Position numbers and translations under genes: made by a program
In this document: positions 11,935-24,000 of the stretch, one piece after another
How positions within the stretch are numbered: position 1 is the first letter of the stretch
Layout of the letters: every line of letters begins with the position of its first letter
DNA from: Mytilus galloprovincialis
Taxonomy: Eukaryota; Mollusca; Bivalvia; Mytilida; Mytilidae
NCBI RefSeq assembly: GCF_965363235.1
Contig: NC_134838.1
Coordinates: 18,632,441 to 18,696,440, forward strand
Direction of reading: 5' to 3'
DNA length: 64,000 nt
The notes under the pieces: model-generated
Seen by the model: the letters and a program-made list of their open reading frames with translations, nothing else
The model's database searches: none
Told to the model about the DNA's origin: nothing

Positions 11935-12200
11935 TAGATACCAGTATTACATTTTGTATTTACGCCAGACTCGTTTTGTCTACTAAAGACTCATCAGTGA
12001 CGCTCGAATCCAAAAAAGTTAAAGAGGCCAAATAAAGTACGAAGTTGAAGAGCAAAAATTCCTGAAAGATTTTCCAAATACAACTGAAGTAATCTTTTTC
12101 TGAGATAGAAAAGCCTAAGAATTTTAAAAAAAATCAAAAGTTTTGTAAACAGCTAATTTATAAATATGACCATATCAATGATAATCCATGTCAGCACTGA
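11935..12200 (+). repeat. Dispersed repeat, family R2
   Basis: The copy begins CGCCAGACTCGTTTTGTCTA, followed by ACTCATCAGTGACGCTC, then AAGTTGAAGAGCA and so on. Other copies: 24040-24310 (minus), 24735-24965, 25040-25190, 27405-27640, 31055-31315, and 50430-50500 (minus). At about 260 bp and non-coding, it behaves like a SINE or MITE family. Confidence 0.7.
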
Positions 12201-15100
12201 TTATTGTGCTATTTTTTTAGCAAAATATAGTTGTATTTGGAAAATACCTCAGTTAGTGATTATCGAAATATGTTTCTACATTCTTTAAATGAAATTGTGA
12301 GTATCAAATCATTGAACATTTAGCTTTGTTAAATTTATCATAAAACGAAATAACCCCATGTTTAGTATGGATGATGCATTATTAAAGATGCTGTCTTGCA
12401 TGACTTTTTGGTTCCTAAATTCCAAAAACATTTTTCTAATGGCATTTTAATAAGCAGTTTAATATAACTTTAATGTGACAATGAGATTTGTAAAAATAAT
12501 AATTTTTCTAAGAATTGTTTTCAACACTGTAACGTCTAAATAAAGTTATGTACAATTTGGTTTTTTTTTCAAGATTTTAGGCAAAAAGAAGCAACAAAAA
12601 ATGATAAAAATCTTTGTAATTCCTTTGCGAAGTTAACTTACTATTGAGGTCATATGGACTTCTTGTAATTTTTGGCGTGCTGATATTTCTGTTCACTTAA
12701 TTTCAATTTATCAGTCAGGATTCTACCTCGTCCAAATTATCTCCCCATTACGCCAGTTCATTTTCACAATCGTAGAATTGGAAGCCATTTAAGGGATGAC
12801 GCTCTGCCAATGTTGCTCTTGAAAACCGATAAATTTATCCACATAGCACCATTACGATCCTTATATGTCATTTGTATGTTAAAATATACATGTATCTTCT
12901 AGCTAATGAGCATCAGTTAATGATCTTGTCTGCATTGATTCAACTTGAAAATATTGTCTTATCGGTTGTCAGGTGGAATTTTTGAAAATTCATAAACATT
13001 TAAAAAATTTCTAATTAAATATTTCGTTGAAGGGCAGACTAGATTTTTTTAGTGGTTGCAGACTATAAACCTTAGTTATCACACACGATTTTTTTTTCTT
13101 TTGAAGATATGTATTTTTATCATCCAACTTGAAGGACTATCGTCAAGTACTTTTAGTAAAAAAATAGCTATTCGAACACACCTACTCTGTTTTTATGATT
13201 CATTAGATATGTATTTCACTTGACCCATATATTTCATCTTTAAGTACTTTGATTTTTTTATGTTATAAAGTCAACCTGTAGCTTTGATATATACAAATGA
13301 TAGAATTTGAAGCGAGATAATGTATCTGATAAATATTCTTGCTTTGTACGTTTTTAAGACAAAATATTCAACTCAAACACGCCCTAACATAAAAAGGTGC
13401 ACTCGATTTTCTCTTTTCGATACAATTGTTACCCATTTTTTAGAATTTTTTCTTGAGTGACATAATTGAAGGGCAGACACGAAAATTAGTGAACTAATAG
13501 ATTGATATGTTCTCCGTCCGTGGTAATTTTTTCAAAAAAGTCAGAGGTTATGCATTTTCTACATCCAACTAGATAGATACCCATGTCGTCGACTTGATAT
13601 CTAATAGTTCTGCTTAACTATGTAATAGATAAATTGAAACCTTATGCAAATGGTGTTTTTAAAATAGAACACTTTGTATTTGAGAAGAAAATTATCATTT
13701 TATTTGTTTCTATTAACTTTTGATTTTTTTGTTACTATAGTAAACATATCAGTAAGCATTTATTGCCTTCTCTAACAAAGATCTTCGATTCTTTTGTTCT
13801 ATTTCAACCGGGTTTCCGCCTGTTATCATCTATCGATCATACTTTTCAAGATGATAGGCAAGAACGCTAAAGCTAATGTTAAAATTGTCAGTAATAGGAA
13901 ATAACTTCAATATGGAGTCGACTGGCAATTCTAGTCATTTTAATTACCTTTACATATTGTCTTGTTAATAGTTTGGCTTGATAAATTTTCTTTTAGTTTT
14001 TACAAATTGATGGTAAAAAAATGGAAAAATGAAGAAAAAAAATTGCCAGTGTAAGCCAATAAATCTTACAAGTTGTGTGGAAGTTTTCATGCAAATGGAC
14101 ATTAGATAGATCTCATCTATGATTATTTTTGCCCTGTCATAATTTCTATATACCGATTTTTACCTACATCGCCCATGCTAGTTGATCAATCATATCGGAA
14201 TAATTAACCAAAGAAACCAGGCTTAATTTCAAATGCCAGATTCGCGTATTTTCCATATCGTACTCCTTTCGGCGCTCGATTCAAGACAGTTTGAAAAACA
14301 AAGTTAAATACCAAGTTGCGATGCGCACTACAAACTGAAAAGGACCGTCTGAAAATGCCAGATACATAAACCATAATAGGTATATTTCAGATTTTGAATA
14401 CGCATTGATTTTCAAATGTCATATTACGATCAACAATACAGGTCAGAATATAATTGTGACCTATAATTAATAACATCTACGTGTTATCTTGTCTCTGGTA
14501 GATATGCAGTTTGCAATCTCACAATATCTTCTTTAATCACATGATGTACCTAATTCGTTATTCAATATTCATTCAATAGTCCATAAATATCACGACTATG
14601 CGCTATTCTAAGCGATTTCGGGATAACAATGTCGGAAACATTTTAAACTTAGATTATGACATTAGAATAAAATCTTGCCTATAGCTACAGAAATCTAAAT
14701 CAAACAATACGCTAATAAAAAAAATACATGGAGTGTATATAACTCAAAGTTGATACGGTATTCAAGACTTTGAGTTCGTCATGATTTTATTGATAGACGG
14801 TTACTGCTTACAAGAAACATTTCGAATAAAGGGAAAGTAGTTAACCGATGTTCAAATCTTGTAAATCAATTAAAAAAATACTAATAAAAAAGTAACAAAC
14901 AAAAACCGAGTGTATCGCATGGAAAGGAGTGAGAATGGGTACATCGACAGAGTAAGTGTCTCCTGTTAATTGCATGCAACAATCGCCATGCTAATTCCCA
15001 CTTAGTCATGAGTTATAATCGAGAATGTAAAACCAGAGTGCTAAGAAGTGAATTATATTGAATTGTGTACCTATATTGGCAACACGATCAGGATCTGCCT
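12201..15100. other. No gene seen; weak direct duplication
   Basis: The sequence is AT-rich with no convincing exon. Two segments about 440 bp apart (from 13029 and 13467) both start TTGAAGGGCAGAC and then carry a CATCCAACT block, so an old tandem duplication is possible. I recognise nothing else. Confidence 0.35.
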
Positions 15101-15104
15101 ACTT

Positions 15105-15190
15105 TTTATGTGCATCTGAGATCGCACCAAGTCTTTGGCAGAGTTCGAGTTGCTCAGTCTTTTCCGTTTTCTGTGTTGTGTTTTGTAAAT
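15105..15190 (+). repeat. Penelope-like 3' tail fragment
   Basis: TCTGAGATCGCACCAAGTCT, the TTCGAGTTG block and TTTTCTGTGTTGTGTTTTGT line up with the sequence behind the Penelope-like RT fragment at 35018-35090. Only this block is preserved. The 105-codon ORF starting at 15058 is not a gene. Confidence 0.45.
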
Positions 15191-16146
15191 TGGTAAGTAT
15201 TTACGTGAATATCTCTAGGGTGGTTTGTGAAATTAAATTTTCTACTTCTAATCCGATTTATCTTTGTTCTGACCTGTTGATTATTTTTTTCATCAACGAG
15301 TGGTTTCTTGGTCAAAATTTGATTATGACGTCAAATGCCGTGCTGTCCTCTTCAATTACAATTGTGACGTCGTGAAAAAAGGTGACCACGTCTCAAATCG
15401 TCACATAGAAAGAACACATCTTTTTGCTGATCATTTTAAATGAAAGATTAATTTTGTCTACACACCGTCTAAAATTTATTACAGAAACAGATTCCACCAC
15501 CAAAGCTAGCGTAATTCGACATTTATCCACTCTCGACGTTTAAATTCTAAATACAACGCTCAGCGATAGCAGTTTGTATTCCAATGAGTACTATATATAC
15601 GACCAACCTGGTTTAAACTTGTGTGAAGCAGAATTCATTAAAAGCCTTCTAAAAACCAAAACAAAACAAATCTTGCCAAGGTGTTTAATTTCTTTTCGAA
15701 ATATATTGATGATGTTCTGCCACTCGTTAGTCCATCATTTCAGTGAGAGAATATGTCAATCGATACGCGTGAGCATGTTCACAGTATGCGAACTTCATTA
15801 ACAAGGTATGCTCTTTACACAAAAACTGCCCTAACATAGTTATAAGGACAAAAAATAAACGGAAAATGTTTTTTCGGGGAAAATAATTAATTCCATTTCC
15901 ATTTGATGACATACAGAATACATTTCCAAGGAATACATGAATTTGTTTTCAGGAACGTATACTTCAGCATTGACATACTTGCAGTGTTATCTTGCTATAA
16001 GTATAGTGAATTGAAAAATAAACAAAAAATGCAATCTGTATGTTGCAACTTTTATATAAAACAAATCATACAATAAAGACAATAAACATACCAGATATAC
16101 TTTACAATTTCAGTTAATATCATAAGATACTTCAAATAAATAGAGA
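15191..16146. other. No gene seen
   Basis: Short ORFs only, with no splice-flanked exon of recognisable family. A few TGACGTC motifs occur near 15325 and 15363. Confidence 0.35.
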
Positions 16147-16277
16147 ATATCATATGGCTTTTTCAATATCGCATCCGTATCAACCCGAGACACCAATATA
16201 ATCTCAAGAGCTCTGCTCGAGGAATTATATTGGTTGAGGGTTGATATGGTGTGTGATATTGAAAAAGCCATATCATA
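16147..16277. mobile_element. Fold-back MITE, 131 bp
   Basis: Nearly the whole element is one palindrome. TATGGCTTTTTCAATATC at the left recurs inverted at the right, and inner blocks (TATCAACCC, CCAATATAAT) pair as well. The loop of about 14 bp contains GAGCTCTGCTCGAG. There is no coding capacity. Confidence 0.75.
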
Positions 16278-16327
16278 TACATTTTATTATATACATGTGT
16301 ACCTCAAGTAGATGTTTTTATGTAACA

Positions 16328-16451
16328 TGACGTCATACAGAAAAGGAGGTTTGAAATGACGTCATACAGATTATAGATTTGACATGACGTCATACAGATT
16401 AGAGATTTGAAAGCCTTTGCAACAGTGACTGCAATCGATGACGTGACGTCA
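16328..16451. promoter_or_regulatory. Four CRE-type TGACGTCA octamers
   Basis: Exact TGACGTCA octamers lie at 16328-16335, 16357-16364, 16385-16392 and 16444-16451, each followed by TACAG. Spacing is 29, 28 and 59 bp, so a ~29-bp repeat unit carries them. TGACGTCA is the CREB/ATF palindrome. Function as an enhancer is only inferred, and a tandem repeat that happens to contain the octamer is equally possible. Confidence 0.45.
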
Positions 16452-16606
16452 TACAGATTAAAGGTGTGATAAAGCTTTTGCAACAGTGCTGATATCGATA
16501 TAATCACGAGTGGCTGATACGGCACGCTTGCCAATGATTGTATTACACATACTATTTATCTGTATTTACTACTAAGTATATCATAAAAGAAAATACTATA
16601 TAAATA

Positions 16607-16960
16607 CCACATAGTTGAGAGGGTGGTAAAGCAGATTGTTACCCCGTGAAAACAGTTTTAACCGAAGTACCTGGTTCGATTCCCGTTCTGGGATGAAAAT
16701 TTCAGGGACTGAATTTTCGGCTGTCCCTTGACACTATTTGCGAGTATGGTCTTGAGGAAACGATGATAGTCTGTCGGAAGAGGACGATAAATGGCTGACC
16801 CGTGTTACGAGAGAGCCATATCTCTTGCACGTTAAAGACACTCTTGTAGATTTCAAAAAAGGAGTAGGCTTATACCGCTACAAGGCAGAACTCGCACCCC
16901 AAAAAATGGAAAGGGATTAATATAAGTTTCAAAACATGTTTTCCAATCCACTATAAATAA
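16607..16960 (+). mobile_element. tRNA-derived SINE, ~350 bp
   Basis: A box TGGTAAAGCAG and B box GGTTCGATTCC (near 16673) are both intact. The body contains CGTGTTACGAGAGAGCCATA, TTGCACGTTAAAGACAC, and GAGTAGGCTTATACCGC, a type seen in bivalve tRNA-SINEs. It ends in AT-rich sequence. No poly(A) tail or target duplication was defined. Confidence 0.7.
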
Positions 16961-17289
16961 ATATGTTTAAACTACCGAGGCGAGGTCAAGGTTGGTAAAG
17001 TCTTTTCAAGGTCTATCATCCTTTCAGTTATGTGTTATTAACTTTATTATACTGAATGGTATGTACAAGACATCATAGTGTATTACTTTTGATTTGCAAT
17101 GCAACAGACATCAATAATAATCAAGCGTCTCCGTGTAGGTAAATAAAGTATTTCCCATGGGATAGAGTGAATTGTCTCCCTCGTATTAACCAATCAAAAT
17201 CCCCCATTTTGAAATGAAGTATAATACTATGTTTTAACTAGTGGAAAGACTTGGAAAATATATATAAAAAATTGAAAATAAGCACTGTT

Positions 17290-17710
17290 CTGTCGTTTCA
17301 CTTATTTTGTTCCATGAATCTGTGCTTCTTTTTTTTTTTTTATATAAAGGTCACGATCGGTAAACATCGGCCCCAAAACATAAAGGAGCGAAAGTAATTA
17401 AACAACAATCACAGAACAAAATATTTTCGGTGTGTCGATTAGTTGCAATAAATGTTAAAACACACGTTAACATAGGACTTAGTTTGGTAAATAGGTATGC
17501 ATTAGATCAATAATTTCCTTTGACGTAATAAGGAATTCGTGTCGTGTGACTTTGAAATATCTACAAATGTTCAGCATTAAAAACCACAACTCAACAATAC
17601 AACTCATAAAATAACACGTCACATATAAGGATGAAATGGTAAAAAATTCAAAACAATTGGATACACGAAACAACACTAGAAAGGTAAATATGTTGCTATT
17701 AAATAGAAAA
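17290..17710. repeat. Repeat with inverted partner at 35600-35990
   Basis: Blocks such as AAATATCTACAAATGTTCAG, CAACTCATAAAATAACACGT and GCAATAAATGTTAAAACA recur in reverse complement at 35600-35990. It lies just downstream of the SSUH2-like stop. No coding function is seen; both strands show only accidental ORFs. Confidence 0.6.
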
Positions 17711-17810
17711 GACATTTTGTGGAAACTACATTTTAACCGAAATCTACATCTATTTCAGCTGTATTTTATCTTTCACAGATATACATGTAGCACAAAACAT
17801 TCAATTGTTA

Positions 17811-18026
17811 TTACAAAATTGAACATTCTTCCCTTAAATCTTCTCTTATTTCTTCAGGACAGCAATCCAAGCTACATTTTGGACAATTAATAAATCCAAA
17901 GCATGACTGTTGTGGATAATCAGGTGCGTGTACATCATTATCCAATCCAAACACGTAGTAAGTCATATCTTTATTCTTGTATTTACAAGTGCATTTGGTA
18001 ACAGCAATGATGCGGATCTTGTGACG
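17811..18026 (-). CDS. SSUH2-like exon 12 (stop)
   Basis: The acceptor is TTTTTGTAG; the TAA stop is at 17813-17811. It encodes RHKIRIIAVTKCTCKYK, then YYVFGLDNDVHAPDYP. A cysteine-rich end (CPKC, CC) and EEIREDLREEC follow, longer than the usual short Cys end of this family. Confidence 0.8.
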   Translation of the reverse strand, partial: RHKIRIIAVTKCTCKYKNKDMTYYVFGLDNDVHAPDYPQQSCFGFINCPKCSLDCCPEEIREDLREECSIL

Positions 18027-21000
18027 CTACAAAAAAAAACATTTATTAGAAACTCTAATACTAATACTTGATTTGTTCTTAAAGGGGCACTAGCTACGAG
18101 ATATATAAAACATCTAAAGTTTGATTTTTTTCTCTGTTCAATTAATAATGAAAGTGAAATAGTGAAATAACAATTCGCTTTTTGCAGCCAAAAAGGTTAA
18201 ATTTTGACAAATTACGCTAAGAAACATTATAATTAGTAATTCACTTGCAAGTGAATGAGTCGACCTCTTTAAATCCGTATTCATGTGAACTTCAATTTAA
18301 CCCCTTACCTAGAGATTGACAACGCATGCATTGTACGTGTACTGGTTATTTAAAGAAAAAGAATGTCAACAATGAAATTGAAACTACGGTAAATAATTTG
18401 ATTACTAATTCGATGCACATAAAATCATTCTTATACGGTTAAAAACAATGAGAAACATATATTTTTAATCTATAAAATAAAATCAAACAGACCTATAAAA
18501 ATCCAATTGCACGTGTTGGTTTAATCTATTCATATATTTATTTATGTTTAAATCGCTTATATGGTCATCTGAGGTCAAATCGATAGGTAATTAGATGGCG
18601 TCTGGACTGAAATACACACGAAACGAACTTATATATTATCTACCCCATGCTCTATAAACTGTTTATCTTAGACTTTTGATAGTTTGGATAAATGTTTTAC
18701 ATTGTTATAAATCAAATATGAGAATTTGAGTCAAATCGGTGACCATGAATTTGACAGCTAGTGCCCCTTTAAAATTAATATTTTGTTTTTAAATTAACTT
18801 AAAAGATATTATTTTATTCACAGAAAAGAAAAATACTGAAATGTATGAAATGTCATTTAAAAAGTAAACTAACAAGAATACGGAAATCCAAGGGAAAAAA
18901 TCAAAACGTAAAGTTCTTCATCAAATGACACAATCAAAAGCTCAAACGCATCAAACGAACGGAAAACAAATGTCCTAGTCCTGATTTGGTTCAGGCATTT
19001 TCCTTTTTTAGGCTTAACCTTTAAAGCTTGTTAAACCTCTCACTTTTATAACAGTTGCACATCATTTTACAACATTACACCATACATAAATTACTTGAAT
19101 ATCATAAATGAACTTGCAACAAATAAACATTATCGAGGTTGTAATATAAACTTGATAAAACAAAACTTAAAACTTACTTGCATTAGTATGCGTCTATCTG
19201 GAAACTTATGTTCCACTAGAAGTCTTTGAGATGCAGAGTTTATCTCCGGTTCTGGAAATCTTTGCAATGGTAGAACCTCCAATGATAATAGGAAAGTCAA
19301 GCACTTTATAAATCATTATCAATACACAAAGCAAAACTACATGTAGCAAATGTTAAGTCTTATTTCATCCAAACAGTTTCAACATCATTTATAATCCCGT
19401 TTCATAAGGTAACCAGTACCAATTGATGCATATGACAAGTATTTTTGTTAGTGTTGTTAATTTTGTTGATTTTGTCATACTGTTTGTGCATTCTTTTTTT
19501 ATTTATTTTAAATTATCTGTACACAAATTTAGAAATTATTAAGTATGGAGGGTTCAAGCTCCCCACAGACTGAGTTTAGATTTTAAGGGCTTCTTTGTTA
19601 TATTTGTTTGTTTTTTTTAGTAATTAAGATGATAACACAATGTTGACTGATATACCCTATATTTGACATTTTTACCTATTGTATATAAAAAAGAAGATGT
19701 GGTATGATTGCCAATGAGACAACTATCCACAAAAGACCAAAATGACACAGACATTAACAACTATAGGTCACCTTACGGCCTTCAACAATGAGCAAACCCA
19801 TACCGCATACTGAGCTATTGTGTCTGTTTGTTTTGTTCGTTGTCAATATAATGGAATTTGATGCAACGGTCATACAAGTGAGATGTTTACCTGGCTATAA
19901 ATCCAGGTTCAATTCACCATTTTCTACATCAGAAAATGCCTGTACCAAGTCAGGAATATAACAGTTGTTATCAGTTCGTTTAAAGTGTTTGGGCTTTTGA
20001 TTTTGCCATTTAATTAGGGACTTTCCTTTTAAATTTTTCTAGGAGTTCTGTATTTGGTGAGTTTATTTTTTTCGTGTTCTTTTTAGTGATATAACTTCTC
20101 AGTTTTTCAGTAAAGCGTTTCTGTTGTTCCGTTAATATCCTTTTGCAGTTGGTGTGTTTCACTCGGTTTTAATTTGAAACCCCGGTTTTGCTTTCGCTTA
20201 ATAGATTTATGACTATTGAACACCGGTATACTGCTGTTGCCTTTATTATTCAAGTTATTATGAATGCCTTTCCATGTTTTGGCTTTGTGGGCTCCTAGCG
20301 AAGGTAAAATTAGAAACGTGCTTTGAACACAACTCATTTATAAAGTGTTTATAATAATTATAATTTAAAAGTATGGTTTTCAATGCCATTTAACTTCCTA
20401 ACTGATCTGTACTTCTAACTATAATGCATATGATTAAAGCGCTATTGACAAGACTAGTGTAGACGAAACGTGTGTTTAACGTACCAAAGTATAAGCCTTG
20501 TTTCTTGTATGAATTTTTATTCAGTATTTGAGTCTGTCGGTTTAATTTACACATCGATTAACTTCATCAAAACGAATGTTATAAATATAATAAGTTATTG
20601 ATATGTATTTGCCATTGGCACAATCTCTACCATTAGGCTTCGTTTCAGTCATAAAGTAGTTGCTATTAGAAACATGTTTGCATCATCGAATCAAAATGGT
20701 TACCTCTAAAACGTGTTTTAAATTATGCTTCGAACAAAAACGTTTCTTGATATTCATATATCATAGAATTGAAATAATTTTTCAGAGAGATGATAAAACA
20801 TACATTTCATATCGTGTGAAATAAGCAACACATACACATTTAGATGCAACATGTTTAAATATGTAAAAAATAATCAAAGATGGTCTTGTATTGATCTTCT
20901 CACATTTGTTCATATTTAAAATTTATTGCATACAAAAGTTTGCAATTATTAAAATGAAATAAAGAAATTATATACCTGTTGTTGTAAGTCCTCAAACCCA

Positions 21001-24000
21001 ATTGATCCTGACGCATGCGCGACCATCTCTGGTGGAAGGCTTGTTTTCTCCACAACATGTTCAGACCTGTTATTACGCCTGCAAATCCCATGTTACATAG
21101 AGATAAATGCAAAAACAGAAAATATTGCTTCGTTGTTTTCCTCTTATAGTTGATGTGTTTTCCCTCGGTTTTAGTTTAAAACCTGGATTTGTTTTCTCTC
21201 AATCGATTTATGACTTTTGAACAGTGGTATACTACTGTTGCCTTTATTTATTCCCATATGCATAATATTTGTAGATGTTTTTTGTAAATAGTTGAAACGA
21301 GAGTGGAAATAAACTCCGTTCAAAACTTTGCATTCATTTGAGCAAGGCCTCACAGGGAGAACAGTTAATTTTCGGTACTTCTCACATTTTTTTTTTTATT
21401 TTCTATTTTTATGCTCCTGCTGTGGGTATCGGGGGCATCAAGCTTGGTCCTATCTTACTGTACTTAACGTCCTTGTACCACTCACTTTTTTAGAGTTTTG
21501 TTCCTTTATGACTTTGAAAATTACATTTTTAGTTCATTATCGCACTCAAACAAAAGTTTGTCTCATTCATATATCATGAAACTTATACACAATGCTTACA
21601 AACACAACAGGTAGGCAGATATTAAATTTGGATTGCAAGTCATTTCTCATTTTCCCGGTATACCTTGATGTAATCCTTAAAATAGGACTCACGAAATGCG
21701 TTAAATGTTAATTTACTGTTTATGCGTATTTATATTAAAAAAATCAAAACTTGCCGAGGTATTTATCAACATGGTCTTTTAGTCATCTATCAGGTTAAAA
21801 CTTAGATTTGATGATAAGAATATGACTAAATGTTGTTTAAACACCCATATCATCATAATATGTTTCCAACCAATATAACTGATCATATTATTATAACATC
21901 TTACCAAGAAATGATGAGTTTTTGGAACCACAATAGTTGAAGGTGGCCATTACAACTGGTACATGTCCTTCTTCCGCTACTACCACAACTACTACAACTG
22001 TAATCAAAGTGACCATAATTACTTTCAAAGTTTTAAGTAATCGATTTCTAACTTGTACAACCAAATAACTTAATACTAGCATGTTGTGAAAATATTTCAA
22101 GCTTTTCTGTTTCCTTTTGAATACATATTCCGACATATTTTCGTTGGTTTTTTTTTCTAGAGTATGCTTCGATTTTTTTTCATTTCTTCTACTTATTACT
22201 ACTTTGGTGTTTTTTTTAATCAATCAATGACACCATAGATATATAAAAAAGATATCAACTGTATACTTTGCAGATACATGTACCCCTTTTCTACCTTTTC
22301 TATACTAATTTACAAATTTGATGTTAACTTTAAATTCTATATACAGGTGCACCATTTATTTTTTCCAAGAACCTTTTACATACATATTTCATGAGCCAGT
22401 ATTATATTTAGATGTTACATACCTTATTTCACCTCTTCCACTACATCTACTGCACCTTTCCATTACCCATGCGCTGTTTCTATAAACTTTTTTTTCACCT
22501 TTTCCACTGCAACCACCATTGCATTTGACCTGTATATTTGAACATTTGAAAGGTTTGTTCCAATGCTTGTTTATTCATAGAATTCAAAGATTTGTCTTTT
22601 ATGTCAAAAATTTCCAAATAAACACCATATTTGTTATTAGTAGATGTGGTATGATTGTTAATTAATCAACAGTTAACTTCTAATACTTACAAAAATGGTA
22701 GAGTTACTTTGAAATCACGATGAAACGACACAACAGCAACATGTAGACACGGGAACCCAAAAAGTTAGACACCAGATGAAAAAGCCTTTTTTTTTATTAG
22801 TTTATCTTGACTTTTTTAAATTGTCATCCTGAATTGTTTTTGCAAAGTGTCTCATCCTGCCTTTTTTTTATAACTCAAAACTCCTGTCCTGCCTTTTTCA
22901 AATTTCATTCTAGCCCCCCTCCCCCCCCCCCCCCCTCTCTAAAAATCAAATGGTAGCTTCCTAATGTCGTCATACAAACTCACATGTCCACTTCCACGGC
23001 ATACAAAACATTCAATCTTTCCGCTTGCCCCGCAAGTGTGACAACTCTGCAATGCAAATTATTATTAAATATTTAATTACTTTTTGAGATCAATTAAAAA
23101 ATCAGAAATTTGATTCGGAATCACCACAATTCGAATATAGTAAATTCCGAAATCCATCTAAGGATATTCCTTAATCATTAATTATGGAGGTCCTGAATCA
23201 TTTCCCTCGTCTCATGAGAGACTAGAAACACAATGTTTCACAACATATGAACGTGATACACAAATGTTGTTTCTTTGTTTTACTCTCATAGTTCATTGAT
23301 GTGTTTCCCTCTGTTTTGGTTTGAAACCCGGATTTGTTTTTTTTTCTGAATTGATTAATGACTTGTTAACACATGTATACTACTGTTGACTTTATAGAAA
23401 ACATGGTATTGTTTATGATATTCTCAATATGTATTTGAGCGAAAGTGTGTGTCAAAAATTTAATCAAGATTGCAAAACACTTTACATAAATCCCAGCTTT
23501 GCTTTTGAGATATTTAGAATAAGAAATGAGGGATAAATTATTAACTGGGAATTGAACACATTCTGTACCCCCGAAAGGTTTGAATCGTAATCCATAAAGT
23601 GGATGGAGAGTTTGTTCATTGGCACTCATACCACATCTTCCTATACCTAATTACATCTAAATTTCTTTTAAGTAGAAAGACAATTTCAACTTAATTTCTT
23701 TTACTCAGACAGACAATTTCATCTAGGCTTCTTTTAAACCCCATAGACAGAAAATAATAATAGTGCACAATGCACGATCAAAATGATAAGATTTCAGAAT
23801 TTCTAGAAAGGAATGTTGAAGAGGTTTTTATAATTTCGAGTCAATGCTATGTTTGAGATAGAATTGTGCTTTACACGAAAACCATAATTCTTATCAACAT
23901 GAAGTTAATAGATATCAAAGGTGTCAGTATCATAATGTGATACGTTTCGTCTGCATAAGACTCATCGGTGACAAAACATAGTTCTTTTAAGCTGTTTTAT

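Noticed and set aside
15058..15375. 105-codon plus-strand ORF with hydrophobic stretches
   Set aside because: It overlaps a Penelope-like tail fragment and has no splice or family support.
16607..16700. Functional tRNA gene
   Set aside because: A and B boxes are present, but no cloverleaf can be drawn and a SINE body follows.
21891..22223. 110-codon minus-strand ORF taken as one protein
   Set aside because: Only 21905-21997 is exonic, and in a different frame; the rest is intron of the SSUH2-like gene.
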